Notes: generated from the sequence alone by a model not told the origin. 64,000 nt of DNA from an uncultured Bacteroides sp. (GCF_963666545.1 NZ_OY762899.1:3786365-3850364), one strand, 5' to 3'; positions 15,739 through 25,474 are shown, counted from the stretch's first letter. Program-made: numbers and translations.

Positions 15739-17922
15739 ATGGAGAAAGCAAAGAGTAATTATATTATTTATGTTATTATGTTGCTCCTCTTTGGGGGGCT
15801 TATCTATATTGCGATAGACGAAGGCGGGCGCTTTATACAGCATTCTGCTACAGATGTTGCTGCTCAACAAGGTACTCCTTTTACTCTGTTTGTTCGTTTT
15901 TTGCTAGATAACCTGCATCATCCTTTGGCTATTCTGCTTATTCAGATTATAGCGGTATTGCTTGCTGTACGGTTGTTCGGCTATCTGTTTAAACACATTG
16001 GTCAACCGGGTGTTATCGGCGAAATTGTAGCTGGTATTGTTCTTGGCCCTTCATTGCTGGGTTATTTCTTTCCGGATGCCTTCCATTTTCTGTTTCCACC
16101 TGAATCCTTAACCAATCTGGGGCTTGTTAGTCAGGTAGGCTTGATCCTTTTCATGTTTGTTATTGGTTTGGAACTTGATTTTTCGGTGCTGAAGAATAAG
16201 ATCAACGAAACATTGGTCATAAGTCATGCAGGCATATTGGTACCTTTCTTTTTGGGCATTGTTGCGTCTTTTTGGATCTATGAAGAGTATGCGGCCGCTC
16301 AAACGGAATTTCTACCTTTTGCTTTATTCATCGGTATATCCATGAGTATAACGGCTTTTCCGGTGTTAGCTCGTATCATTCAAGAACGAAACATGACGAA
16401 AACGCCTGTTGGTGTACTCTCTATCGCTTCTGCCGCCAACGATGATGTGACGGCTTGGTGCCTGTTGGCCGTTGTCATAGCGATAGCTAAAGCCGGATCA
16501 TTTGCAAGTGCGCTTTATTCCATCGGGTTGACGCTACTTTATATCATTCTTATGTTTACTGTCGTTCGTCCCTTTTTGAAGAAACTTGGCGCGGCTTATG
16601 CTAATCAAGAAGTAATTAATAAATCTTTTGTTGGCTTCATTCTGCTAGTATTAATCATATCATCGGCTTTAACTGAGGTACTTGGCATTCATGCTCTTTT
16701 CGGAGCTTTTATGGCTGGAGTGGTGATGCCGCCGAGCCAGGGTTTTCGTAAGGTAATGATGGAGAAGGTGGAAGATATCGCCTTGGTGTTTTTTCTTCCG
16801 CTTTTCTTTGCTTTCACAGGCCTTCGCACTGAGATTGGGCTGATTAATAGTCCCGAACTATGGGGCGTTTGCCTGATGCTGATTCTTGTTGCCGTTGTAG
16901 GAAAATTGGGTGGGTGTGCTGTTGCTTCTCGTTTGGTGGGAGAGTCGTGGAAGAATAGCCTGACTATTGGCACATTGATGAATACACGCGGCCTGATGGA
17001 ACTGGTGGCTTTAAATATCGGTTATGAGATGGGTGTGCTGCCTCCTTCTATTTTCGTGATACTGGTCATCATGGCTTTGGTTACTACGTTTATGACAACT
17101 CCTTTACTGCACCTGGTGGAACGATTCTTTAAACGTAGAGAAGAGAAAATGTCGTTGAAGAGAAAACTTATATTTTGCTTTGGTCATGCGGAGTCGGGGA
17201 GTAACTTACTTTCCATTTATTCTTTGTTATATGGGGATAAACTGCTAAAGCACCACGTTATTGGAGCCCATTACACTGTCGGTACGGATCTGAATTCATT
17301 TAATGCTGAACAATACGAGCGGGATAGTTTTTCCTTACTTGATTCGAAAGCTGAGGAACTAAAGGTACAGATAGACAAAAGATATCGAGTGACAGATAAA
17401 TTGGTGCAGGAGATTGCTCAGTTTGTGAAAGATGAACATCCGGATATGCTTTTGTTGGGGGCCGGTACTCGGTACCAAGTTGATTCTCCGAGTAGCAGAG
17501 GTGTGTATTGGTTCTCATTGTTTCGTGATAAGATAGAAGGAGTAATGGAGCAAGTACAATGCCCGGTAGCCATCTTTGTGAACAAAGGCTATTGTGGTGG
17601 TGCTATATCAGTTGTTCTTGGCGGCTCTATGGATCTGTTCTTATTACCTTATCTGAAGACGATGGCAGAGCATGGAAATACGGTTCATTTGTTTTGGTTT
17701 GAAACGAACGATTTTGATTTTATTCAGCAGGTAGAGAAACTAACTTCGAAGTTGCCTGATGCAATGACTGAACAGATGTTTAGTCATACATCCGAATTAA
17801 TCGCTCAAAAGAATGGATTACTGATTATTAGTAACACTGTATATAGCCAATTACTGGAAGATGAGTTTGCATTTGGAGAATCTACATCCGTGCTTATCAT
17901 CAGAAACAGAATAGATAAATAA
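15739..17922 (+). CDS. CPA2-type cation/proton antiporter with C-terminal USP-like domain
   Basis: The 727-residue inner-membrane antiporter has an N-terminal part to about residue 455 with some 12 hydrophobic helices and CPA2/KefB-like motifs (GQPGVIGEIVAGIVLGPS; a SIASAANDDVTAW segment carrying the ion-binding Asp pair; LMNTRGLMEL). The remaining 270 residues are cytoplasmic and resemble universal-stress-protein domains, not the KTN/TrkA-N domain of KefB/C. It would exchange Na+ or K+ for protons; the ion cannot be told. A patatin-like gene follows after only 5 bases. Confidence 0.9.
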   Translation: MEKAKSNYIIYVIMLLLFGGLIYIAIDEGGRFIQHSATDVAAQQGTPFTLFVRFLLDNLHHPLAILLIQIIAVLLAVRLFGYLFKHIGQPGVIGEIVAGIVLGPSLLGYFFPDAFHFLFPPESLTNLGLVSQVGLILFMFVIGLELDFSVLKNKINETLVISHAGILVPFFLGIVASFWIYEEYAAAQTEFLPFALFIGISMSITAFPVLARIIQERNMTKTPVGVLSIASAANDDVTAWCLLAVVIAIAKAGSFASALYSIGLTLLYIILMFTVVRPFLKKLGAAYANQEVINKSFVGFILLVLIISSALTEVLGIHALFGAFMAGVVMPPSQGFRKVMMEKVEDIALVFFLPLFFAFTGLRTEIGLINSPELWGVCLMLILVAVVGKLGGCAVASRLVGESWKNSLTIGTLMNTRGLMELVALNIGYEMGVLPPSIFVILVIMALVTTFMTTPLLHLVERFFKRREEKMSLKRKLIFCFGHAESGSNLLSIYSLLYGDKLLKHHVIGAHYTVGTDLNSFNAEQYERDSFSLLDSKAEELKVQIDKRYRVTDKLVQEIAQFVKDEHPDMLLLGAGTRYQVDSPSSRGVYWFSLFRDKIEGVMEQVQCPVAIFVNKGYCGGAISVVLGGSMDLFLLPYLKTMAEHGNTVHLFWFETNDFDFIQQVEKLTSKLPDAMTEQMFSHTSELIAQKNGLLIISNTVYSQLLEDEFAFGESTSVLIIRNRIDK

Positions 17923-17927
17923 TAAAC

Positions 17928-18779
17928 ATGGATATTAATAAAACTACCGGCTTAGTACTTGAAGGAGGTGGGATGCGTGGCGTTTTCACTTGTGGAGTGC
18001 TAGACTTTTTAATGGATCACAACATCCGTTTTCCCTATACGATTGGAGTTTCTGCGGGGGCATGCAATGGGTTGTCATTTATGTCACACCAACGGGGAAG
18101 AGCTAAGTATAGCAATATTGATTTGTTGGAGAAGTATAACTATATCGGCCTTAAACATTTGCTTAGGAAGCGAAACATCATGGATTTCGATTTGTTGTTC
18201 ACCGAGTTTCCAGAACATATCCTTCCGTATGATTACGATACTTATTTCTCTTCGCCTGAGCACTATGTGATGGTTACCACCAATTGCTTGACAGGTGAGG
18301 CCAATTACTTTGAAGAGAGGCATGATAAGAAGAGATTGATTGATATTGCTCGGGCTTCGAGTAGTTTACCCTTTGTTTGTCCCATTGCATTGGTCGATAA
18401 CGTTCCGATGCTTGATGGAGGCATCGTAGATTCTATTCCTTTGAAGCATGCCATCGAAGACGGGTTTACTCAAAACGTGGTGGTGCTTACTAGAAATCGC
18501 GGCTATCGCAAAGAGGTGAAAGATATCAAAGTTCCTTCTTTCTTCTATCGCAAGTATCCAAAATTACGCGAAGCGCTTAGTCATAGGAGTGCTGCTTATA
18601 ATGAACAATTGGAATTGGTGGATCGAATGGAAGATGAGGGACGAATTACCGTAATACGTCCGTTGAATCCTGTAAATGTAGATCGCATTGAACGGGATGT
18701 GAAGAAACTTACAGTTTTCTATGAAGAGGGTTATCGTTGCGCAGAAGAAGTCTTAAAGAGGAAGATTCCGGCTTTGTAA
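17928..18779 (+). CDS. Patatin-like phospholipase family protein (YjjU/RssA type)
   Basis: The 283-residue predicted serine lipase has the patatin oxyanion motif GGGMRG (residues 13-18), the nucleophile S42 in GVSAG, and the catalytic Asp D163 in DGGIVDSIPL. The Ser-Asp dyad is therefore complete. No signal peptide is seen, so it is probably cytoplasmic. It begins 5 bases after the antiporter stop and is likely co-transcribed with it, which hints at a membrane-lipid or membrane-stress link (inference). It ends at a bidirectional terminator. Confidence 0.9.
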   Translation: MDINKTTGLVLEGGGMRGVFTCGVLDFLMDHNIRFPYTIGVSAGACNGLSFMSHQRGRAKYSNIDLLEKYNYIGLKHLLRKRNIMDFDLLFTEFPEHILPYDYDTYFSSPEHYVMVTTNCLTGEANYFEERHDKKRLIDIARASSSLPFVCPIALVDNVPMLDGGIVDSIPLKHAIEDGFTQNVVVLTRNRGYRKEVKDIKVPSFFYRKYPKLREALSHRSAAYNEQLELVDRMEDEGRITVIRPLNPVNVDRIERDVKKLTVFYEEGYRCAEEVLKRKIPAL

Positions 18780-18817
18780 GAGTACTTGCCGTTCTTGTTT
18801 TATGTTCTTAAAAAATA

Positions 18818-18849
18818 AGAAAGGGACGTCCATTTGGGCGCCCCTTTCT
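18818..18849. terminator. Bidirectional terminator between patatin and nifJ genes
   Basis: AGAAAGGG pairs with CCCTTTCT, with additional partly paired G/C bases around the loop. A/T runs lie on both sides. Confidence 0.75.
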
Positions 18850-18869
18850 ATTATAATATAATCGATTGA

Positions 18870-21800
18870 TTATTCAGCATCTTTTCCCCAAGCTTGGTTG
18901 GCCAGACGTTTGTAGTTGCCATATCTCCACTTAGCGTTGTCTTCTGCAGCTTTGAATAGTTCAGCAGCTTCAGTAGGACATTGCTTCATTACAGAACTGT
19001 AACGTACTTCACCCTTCAAGAAATTTTGGAATTCATCCCAGTTTGGTTCTTTCGAATCAAGCAAGAATGGGTTCTTTCCTTCTGCTTCCAAAGCAGGGTT
19101 ATAACGCCACAAGTGCCAGTAACCGCACTTAACTGCATCGTCTTGTTCTTCCTGAGCTTTGCCCATACCGGCTTTCAAACCGTGGCTGATACATGGAGAA
19201 TAAGCGATGATAAGTGATGGTCCGGGATAAGCTTCTGCTTCGCGGATGGCTTTTAGTGTTTGAGCTTGGTCGGCACCCATTGCAATTTGTGCAACGTATA
19301 CGTAACCGTAAGTAGTAGCCATCAGACCAAGGTCTTTCTTACGTACTCTCTTACCTGAAGCAGCAAACTTAGCGATAGCACCTACCGGAGTAGATTTAGA
19401 TGACTGTCCACCCGTGTTTGAGTAAATCTCAGTATCAAGTACTAAGATGTTTATATCTTTACCGCTGGCAATTGCGTGGTCAAGACCACCATAACCGATA
19501 TCATAAGAAGCACCGTCACCACCGATGATCCATTGAGAACGTTTCACTAAGTAGTGTTTCAAAGAAGCGATTTCTTTGCAATATTTGCAATCGCAAGCTT
19601 CTACCAATGGAACGATCTTTTCAGTCAGTTCTTTTGTTTTGTCAGCATCAAGCATGTTTTCTACCCATTCTTTGAATAGTGCTTTCATCTCATCTGAACA
19701 GCAATCAGATTCCTGAGCTTCAGTCATCAATCTTGCAATACGGGCACGCATCTTTTCGTTAGCGAGCTCCATACCCATACCGAATTCGCAGAAGTCTTCG
19801 AACAATGAATTTGCCCAAGCAGGTCCTTGACCGTCTTCGTTAGTAGTATAAGGAGTAGCAGGTACTGATCCAGAGTAAATAGATGAACATCCGGTAGCGT
19901 TGGCCACCATTTCACGGTCACCAAACAACTGAGTGATCAGTTTTACATAAGGAGTTTCACCGCAACCAGAACAAGCTCCAGAGAACTCGAACAATGGAGT
20001 TGCAAACTGAGAATTCTTCACGTTAGACTTGATGTCTACCAAGTGTTGTTTGCTCTTCACGGTGTCAACACAATATTCCCAGTTAGGTACTTCTTTCAAT
20101 TGAGATTCCAAGTGCTTCATAGTCAAAGCCTTGCCACCCTTCTTTGGGTTACCCGGACATACATCAACACAGTTGTTGCAACCTAGGCAGTCAAGGGCAC
20201 TCACCTGAATGCGGAAAGTCATATCAGCAAATTGCTTACCAACAGCTTTCAGTGTTGTAAAGTTAGCCGATTGTTGTTCTTCTGAGTCAAGAACGAACGG
20301 ACGGATACAAGCGTGAGGGCAAACATAAGCACATTTGTTACATTGGATGCAATTTTCAGGCTCCCATTCAGGAACGAAAGCAGCAACGCCACGTTTTTCG
20401 TACTTAGCTGTTCCTTGTTGCCATGTTCCGTCTTCAATACCTTTGAAAGCAGAAACAGGAAGCAAGTCACCATCTTGTGCATTCACAGGATGAACCACTT
20501 CGTTGACAAATGCAGGGTGATTATTCTTTGCTTCATTTTCGTCAGTCAGGTTAGCCCAAGAAGGATCTACAGTCATTTGTTTGTATTCGCCACCACGATC
20601 TACAGCTGCATAGTTCTTGTTGATTACATCTTCACCCTTCTTTCCGTAAGACTTCACAATGAATTTCTTCATTTGTTCAACAGCCAGATCAACAGGGATT
20701 ACAGCTGTGATACGGAAGAATGCAGATTGAAGAATCGTATTGGTACGGTTGCCCAAACCAATTTCCTGTGCTATCTGTGTAGCGTTGATATAATAAACAG
20801 TAATATTATTCTTAGCAAAATTACGTTTTACTTTGTTTGGTAGGTTCTTGGCCAATTCTTCATCATTCCAGATTGTGTTCAGCAAGAAAGTACCGTTCTT
20901 CTGCAAACCGCGAGTTACATCGTACATTTTTAGGTAAGCCTGTACGTGGCAAGCTACGAAGTTTGGAGTGTTTACCAAATAAGTAGAGCGGATAGCAGTA
21001 TTACCAAAACGAAGGTGAGAACAAGTGAAACCACCTGATTTCTTCGAGTCATAAGAAAAATATGCTTGGCAATATTTGTCAGTATTGTCTCCGATGATCT
21101 TTACCGAGTTCTTGTTTGCGCCCACGGTACCATCTGCACCTAAACCGTAGAATTTAGCTTCGTACATGCCTTCACCGCCCAGAGCGATTTCTTCTTTCAC
21201 AGGTAGAGAAGTAAATGTTACGTCATCTACAATACCGATCGTGAAGTGATTCTTTGGTAATGGCAATGCAAGGTTTTCGAATACAGAAAGGATTTGTGCC
21301 GGAGTTGTATCTTTAGAAGAAAGACCATAACGTCCACCAACAATAACCGGAGCATTTTCTGTTCCGTAGAAGCAGTCTTTAACGTCCAAATATAACGGTT
21401 CGCCGTTTGCACCCGGTTCTTTTGTTCTGTCGAGTACTGCAATGTTTTTAACCGTTTTAGGCACGGCACCAAGGAAATGCTTAGCAGAGAATGGGCGGTA
21501 CAAGTGTACAGAAACCAAACCTACTTTTTCTCCCTGAGAAGTTAAGTAGTCGATAGCTTCGCGAGCAGCTTCAGTAACAGATCCCATAGCGATAATCACA
21601 CGCTCAGCATCTTCAGCTCCGTAGTAATCGAACAAGTTATGTTTGCGTCCTGTGATTTTTGCAATTTCATTCATGTATTCCTCTACGATTGCAGGAACAT
21701 CCTCATAGAAAGAGTTTGCTGCTTCTCTGTGTTGGAAGTATACATCAGGGTTTTCGGCCATACCACGTGCTACGGGAGCAGATGGGTTAAGGGCACGTTT

Positions 21801-22415
21801 GCGGAATTCGGCTAAAGCGTCTTGATCGATCAGCGGAGCCAAATCGTCGTTTTCCAACATTTCGATCTTCTGAATCTCATGCGATGTACGGAATCCATCG
21901 AAGATGTTCATAAAAGGAATGCGGGATTTTAATGTAGCTAGATGAGATACACCAGATAAGTCCATTACTTCCTGTACAGAGCCTTCTACCAACATGGCAA
22001 AACCTGTTTGACGTGCAGCCATTACATCTTGGTGGTCTCCGAAGATAGACAAAGCCTGAGTTGCCAGTGCGCGTGCCGATACATGGAACACGCATGGGAG
22101 CAATTCACCTGAAATCTTATACATATTCGGGATCATTAATAGAAGACCCTGAGAAGCTGTATAAGTTGTAGTCAATGCACCAGCCTGAAGCGAACCATGA
22201 AGGGCACCTGCGGCACCGCCTTCTGATTGCATTTCCTGCACCAATACTGTCTCGCCGAAGATGTTCTTACGTCCTGCGGCAGCCCATTCGTCTACGTATT
22301 CGGCCATAGTCGAAGATGGAGTGATAGGATAGATCGCAGCTACTTCCGAGAACATATACGAGATATGCGCGGCAGCTTGATTACCATCACAAGTGATGAA
22401 TTTCTTCTTAGTCAT
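18870..22415 (-). CDS. nifJ: Pyruvate:ferredoxin (flavodoxin) oxidoreductase
   Basis: The 1181-residue single-chain PFOR oxidises pyruvate and CoA to acetyl-CoA, CO2 and reduced ferredoxin, the central step of anaerobic pyruvate use. The domains are in standard order: pyrimidine-binding N-terminal domain with YPITPSSTMAE; central transketolase-C-like domain; EKR region; two 4Fe-4S clusters (CIQCNKCAYVCP near 688-700 and CLGCNNCVDVCP near 740-751); and the C-terminal TPP domain with GDGASYDIGYGG near 963 and NTGGQSSKSTP. Further cysteines CSGCGE near 812 and CKYC hold the proximal cluster. The length is normal for NifJ. The gene lies 30 bases after an AAA ATPase gene; no strong own promoter is visible, although a TATCTTTT sequence lies in the gap. 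Confidence 0.97.
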   Translation of the reverse strand: MTKKKFITCDGNQAAAHISYMFSEVAAIYPITPSSTMAEYVDEWAAAGRKNIFGETVLVQEMQSEGGAAGALHGSLQAGALTTTYTASQGLLLMIPNMYKISGELLPCVFHVSARALATQALSIFGDHQDVMAARQTGFAMLVEGSVQEVMDLSGVSHLATLKSRIPFMNIFDGFRTSHEIQKIEMLENDDLAPLIDQDALAEFRKRALNPSAPVARGMAENPDVYFQHREAANSFYEDVPAIVEEYMNEIAKITGRKHNLFDYYGAEDAERVIIAMGSVTEAAREAIDYLTSQGEKVGLVSVHLYRPFSAKHFLGAVPKTVKNIAVLDRTKEPGANGEPLYLDVKDCFYGTENAPVIVGGRYGLSSKDTTPAQILSVFENLALPLPKNHFTIGIVDDVTFTSLPVKEEIALGGEGMYEAKFYGLGADGTVGANKNSVKIIGDNTDKYCQAYFSYDSKKSGGFTCSHLRFGNTAIRSTYLVNTPNFVACHVQAYLKMYDVTRGLQKNGTFLLNTIWNDEELAKNLPNKVKRNFAKNNITVYYINATQIAQEIGLGNRTNTILQSAFFRITAVIPVDLAVEQMKKFIVKSYGKKGEDVINKNYAAVDRGGEYKQMTVDPSWANLTDENEAKNNHPAFVNEVVHPVNAQDGDLLPVSAFKGIEDGTWQQGTAKYEKRGVAAFVPEWEPENCIQCNKCAYVCPHACIRPFVLDSEEQQSANFTTLKAVGKQFADMTFRIQVSALDCLGCNNCVDVCPGNPKKGGKALTMKHLESQLKEVPNWEYCVDTVKSKQHLVDIKSNVKNSQFATPLFEFSGACSGCGETPYVKLITQLFGDREMVANATGCSSIYSGSVPATPYTTNEDGQGPAWANSLFEDFCEFGMGMELANEKMRARIARLMTEAQESDCCSDEMKALFKEWVENMLDADKTKELTEKIVPLVEACDCKYCKEIASLKHYLVKRSQWIIGGDGASYDIGYGGLDHAIASGKDINILVLDTEIYSNTGGQSSKSTPVGAIAKFAASGKRVRKKDLGLMATTYGYVYVAQIAMGADQAQTLKAIREAEAYPGPSLIIAYSPCISHGLKAGMGKAQEEQDDAVKCGYWHLWRYNPALEAEGKNPFLLDSKEPNWDEFQNFLKGEVRYSSVMKQCPTEAAELFKAAEDNAKWRYGNYKRLANQAWGKDAE

Positions 22416-22445
22416 AACTAAATTATTATTTTAAGTAAAAGATAT

Positions 22446-23624
22446 TTAATATAAAAAGCCGAATATCCAGAGTGGTATCTGGTTACCGCGGCCTATTTCC
22501 GCTTTGTGCATGGCATACGTCACATTCGGACTCCCCTTTAGTTTATACCCCTCGCAACAGATCTTAAACGGCATTGCTTCATCCACCAAAAAGGAAGAAT
22601 TCTTATCGCCTTTATGCAGTTTATGGTCTTTATACATTGTGTTCAGAAAGAATGTGTCGAGCACTTCCTGTTCATCCACATTCAGAGGGTAGATGGAGTA
22701 CATCAGGTTGGTGTTGTGCAGCATGATCTTTGATGGTTTCTTTGGGAACTCTTCTCCTTGTGGATAGACCATGTTAATCATTCGTGCATCTGCCAGATAT
22801 TTGATGTAGTTCATCACCGTTGCCCGTGATGTTTGTATGTCAATAGCCAATTGGCTTACGTTGGGTGCTTTTGGTCCCCCTACAGCCAATAGGTATAATA
22901 ATTTCTTTATCTTTGAAAGATACTTTAGCTCTATCTGTTTGATAAGCAGTATGTCTACTTCTACCATCATGTTCATGGTCTTCAGCAGATTCTCGGAGAA
23001 ATTACGTTTCTCTAGAAAGAACGGATAGAAGCCATGGTGCAGGTAGTCTTGAAAATAATCTAATGGCTTTACTTTCGAAAGTACGCCTTTGGCTATCTGT
23101 TCATGATTACTGAGTATTTCTTCGAGTGTGTATGCTCTGAACTTCATTCCTGTTTGGAGATTCAGAAATTCACGAAAAGAGAATCCTCTTAAATTGTAAC
23201 TCTTTACGATGTCTCCTAATTCAAGGTTTTCTTCCTTCAATCTCATCACAGACGAGCCGGTGAAAACAATTTTCAGGTTTGGAAAGCGATCGTAGCACAT
23301 GCGCAATTCTTTGCTCCATCCGTCGTATTTAAAGACTTGGTCGATGAGTAGCACTTTTCCCCCGCGGCGATGAAATTCGTAGACGAAATCTACTATTGTA
23401 TTTCCGGCGAAGTAGAAATTGTTCATGTTAATAAAGAGGCAAGAACGGTCGGTACCGAACTTCTCTTTGGCATATTGAAGCAAAAAAGTCGTTTTTCCTA
23501 CTCCTCGAGTTCCTTTGATGCCTATGAGGCGGTCGTTCCAATCTATTTCATCCATCAGATCACGACGTACAGGGGCATTAGTGTGCTCTACAAGATAAGC
23601 GTGTGTACGGTAAAATGCTTCCAT
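22446..23624 (-). CDS. AAA_14/DUF4143-type ATPase with a Walker B substitution
   Basis: The 392-residue protein has an N-terminal AAA_14-type NTPase. Walker A is GTRGVGKTT (residues 38-46), and the sensor-like FTGSSV follows. The Walker B segment reads VLLIDQVFKYDGW, with Gln at residue 96 where the family normally has Glu. The C-terminal half is the DUF4143-like part (winged helix around SQLAIDIQTSRATVMNYIKYL, then a nuclease-fold-like region ending EIGRGNQIPLWIFGF). Such proteins are widespread in Bacteroidales and their role is mostly unknown. A strong promoter lies at 23648-23679. It is placed 30 bases upstream of nifJ on the same strand, so read-through into nifJ is possible. Confidence 0.85.
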   Translation of the reverse strand: MEAFYRTHAYLVEHTNAPVRRDLMDEIDWNDRLIGIKGTRGVGKTTFLLQYAKEKFGTDRSCLFINMNNFYFAGNTIVDFVYEFHRRGGKVLLIDQVFKYDGWSKELRMCYDRFPNLKIVFTGSSVMRLKEENLELGDIVKSYNLRGFSFREFLNLQTGMKFRAYTLEEILSNHEQIAKGVLSKVKPLDYFQDYLHHGFYPFFLEKRNFSENLLKTMNMMVEVDILLIKQIELKYLSKIKKLLYLLAVGGPKAPNVSQLAIDIQTSRATVMNYIKYLADARMINMVYPQGEEFPKKPSKIMLHNTNLMYSIYPLNVDEQEVLDTFFLNTMYKDHKLHKGDKNSSFLVDEAMPFKICCEGYKLKGSPNVTYAMHKAEIGRGNQIPLWIFGFLY

Positions 23625-23647
23625 TTATTCATTGGTTTTTCGGGGTA

Positions 23648-23679
23648 CAAATATAGCCCTTTATTCTGATATTTGCAAA
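23648..23679 (-). promoter_or_regulatory. Promoter of the AAA ATPase gene
   Basis: On the minus strand TTTG (plus 23676-23679), 20 bases, then TATATTTG (plus 23648-23655): a full consensus Bacteroidetes promoter 24 bases before the start codon. Transcription may continue into nifJ. Confidence 0.75.
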
Positions 23680-24289
23680 GTAGAGATAGCAAAAGATGTT
23701 TTTTATCCTATAATTTATATTTTATAACGTTGTGACAGTTTGCTCTTTTGGATAGCTCAGATTTTCTTATACTTACGCTCTGCCAGTAGAGTTGCTGAAA
23801 AATGTCTTTATTTTAAGTTTGAACTTTCTGTTTTGTTTGTCTTTCATTGTTAATTGTGTTATATTGATTTAAGTACTGTGCTTTTTGTACTTAATCGTCT
23901 TTGGTTGAGCGAATGTAGATGATAAATGTGCTGTTTTGAGTATCTCTTTATGGAAGAGGAAATAGAATGAAAACGAGCGGATGATTTTACATTTTGTGTT
24001 CAAAATGTTGTGTGATGGAGAATATATAGGCATTTTGAGAAAATGCCGTAGTCTTTTGGCCCAACTGCAACCGTCTTTTTGCTCAACTGCTGCCTTCTCT
24101 TGAGTAAAGAGAACCGTTCTCTTGAGTGAAAAGCAGGGTTCTTTCGGCTAAAACAAGCACTTTTTTGCGTAGATTTGCCCCGTAATCCGGCTATATCTTT
24201 CTAACTGAGCTTTTTAGTGAACCTTGTGTGTTAGTGGAATATGCTGTTTGTTCGTTTTGTGCTCTTATTTTCTTTACTATGCTATCATA
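23680..24289. other. Gene-free spacer of about 600 bp
   Basis: This AT-rich spacer lies between divergent genes. No convincing coding frame or RNA gene was seen. It contains a degenerate tandem repeat at 24046-24157 and a TAGATTTG box at 24170-24177, the best -7 candidate for the gene at 24290. Confidence 0.55.
24046..24157. repeat. Degenerate tandem array, about 22-bp units
   Basis: Five diverged units of 21-25 bases start at 24046, 24071, 24093, 24114 and 24137. Units 1, 2 and 4 begin CCGT and unit 3 begins CCTT; unit 5, beginning GGTTCTTT, is the most diverged. Each carries a short pseudo-palindromic core (TTTTGGCCCAA, TTTTTGCTCAA, TCTTGAGTAAAGA, TCTTGAGTGAA, TTTCGGCTAAAA). The units are too diverged and too short-spaced for a CRISPR. 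Confidence 0.6.
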
Positions 24290-25474
24290 ATGTCAAAAAT
24301 GAATCTTCATATTTTCAATCCGGATAATGATTTGGCTCTGGCCAATGGCGACGAGAATTACATGCCGCCTGCTTCGGCCAGGCAAATGACGGCCGACCTT
24401 GCTTTGCTCCCTGTATGGTATGCTGTTTCCGATGGCAACGTATTGGCTTCATCGGCTTATAACCTTACCTTTCTAAATGAAATGCGAGCGCTTTTTTCGT
24501 TACCTGCCAACTTGATTACTGAACCGGAAGTAGTTGCAGGGGTAAACATACAACCGATACCTTGGGGATGGAATGCAGCTTTGCGTAAACGGCTTTTGCT
24601 GTTGGGTGTGGAAGAAGTAGTAATGCCTGCACCGGAGCAGTTGGGCAGGTTGACGCAGCTGTCTCATCGTTCCACAGCAGTAGAACTATTACCAAAACTT
24701 CAGTTGAATGACGGTTTTTGCGGGGAGTCCGCTTACCTGACAGCTTTAGATGTGATGAAGGTGTTTGTGGAAAATCATCCTGAAAGTATGCTTAAAGCCC
24801 CATTATCCGGTAGCGGTAAAGGATTAAACCGCTGCAAAGGGACTTTTACTCCGGCCATTAGTGGTTGGTGCGCTCGTGTGGCTGAGCGGCAGGGTGGGGT
24901 AGTAGCCGAACCTTTGTATGAGAAAGCTGAAGATTTTGCAATGGAGTTCTTTGCTGATGGAGGGGGTTGTGTTTCCTTTGCGGGTTACTCTCTTTTTCGC
25001 ACGGGTAGCGGAGGTGCTTACGAAGGCAATGATTTATTATCCGATGAAGCGATAGAGGAACGTCTGACCCGATATATTCCACTGCCCGATTTGCGTCAAT
25101 TGCGAGTCTGTTTGCAAAAGGAAATCTCTCAAATAGTCGGTGCGGACTATAACGGCTATCTGGGTGTGGATATGATGGTTTGTGTCTTTGGTGATGCCCC
25201 CCGATATCGCCTTCATCCATGCGTGGAGATAAACCTGCGCATGAATATGGGGTTAGTGGCTCGGATGTTTTATGATCGATATGTGCAGTCGGAGGCTATA
25301 GGCATATTCCGCATTGAATATTCAGCTACTGCAGGAGAAGCCTTGCGTAAACATCAAGAACGTACACGGCAATATCCTCTGCAAGTTACCGGCTGGCGCA
25401 TAGCGTCAGGTTATCTGCCATTGACTCCCGTTACCGGAAAGACTCATTATTCTGCCTGGGTTTTGGTGGAATAA
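24290..25474 (+). CDS. Conserved hypothetical protein with ATP-grasp-like features
   Basis: The protein has about 394 residues from the ATG at 24290; longer frames starting at TTG would add an unlikely hydrophobic leader. I do not recognise a named family. The C-terminal two thirds look like an ATP-grasp fold: LKAPLSGSGKGL around K169 resembles the nucleotide-binding lysine and glycine loop; VVAEPLYEKAEDFAMEF (E207) resembles the adenine-contact strand; and VEINLRMNMG (E313, N315) looks like the Mg-binding E-x-N. The N-terminus begins with a distinctive NLHIFNPDNDLALANG. No signal peptide is present. It stands alone, convergent with a glycosidase gene only 5 bases away. An ATP-dependent ligase is inferred, with substrate unknown. 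Confidence 0.7.
   Translation: MSKMNLHIFNPDNDLALANGDENYMPPASARQMTADLALLPVWYAVSDGNVLASSAYNLTFLNEMRALFSLPANLITEPEVVAGVNIQPIPWGWNAALRKRLLLLGVEEVVMPAPEQLGRLTQLSHRSTAVELLPKLQLNDGFCGESAYLTALDVMKVFVENHPESMLKAPLSGSGKGLNRCKGTFTPAISGWCARVAERQGGVVAEPLYEKAEDFAMEFFADGGGCVSFAGYSLFRTGSGGAYEGNDLLSDEAIEERLTRYIPLPDLRQLRVCLQKEISQIVGADYNGYLGVDMMVCVFGDAPRYRLHPCVEINLRMNMGLVARMFYDRYVQSEAIGIFRIEYSATAGEALRKHQERTRQYPLQVTGWRIASGYLPLTPVTGKTHYSAWVLVE

Noticed and set aside
20313-20843. A 176-codon open frame antisense within nifJ
   Set aside because: Lies within the ferredoxin region of NifJ and has only low-complexity hydrophobic sequence.
24046-24157. Possible CRISPR array
   Set aside because: Repeats are degenerate, only 21-25 bases apart start to start, with no distinct spacers and no cas genes.
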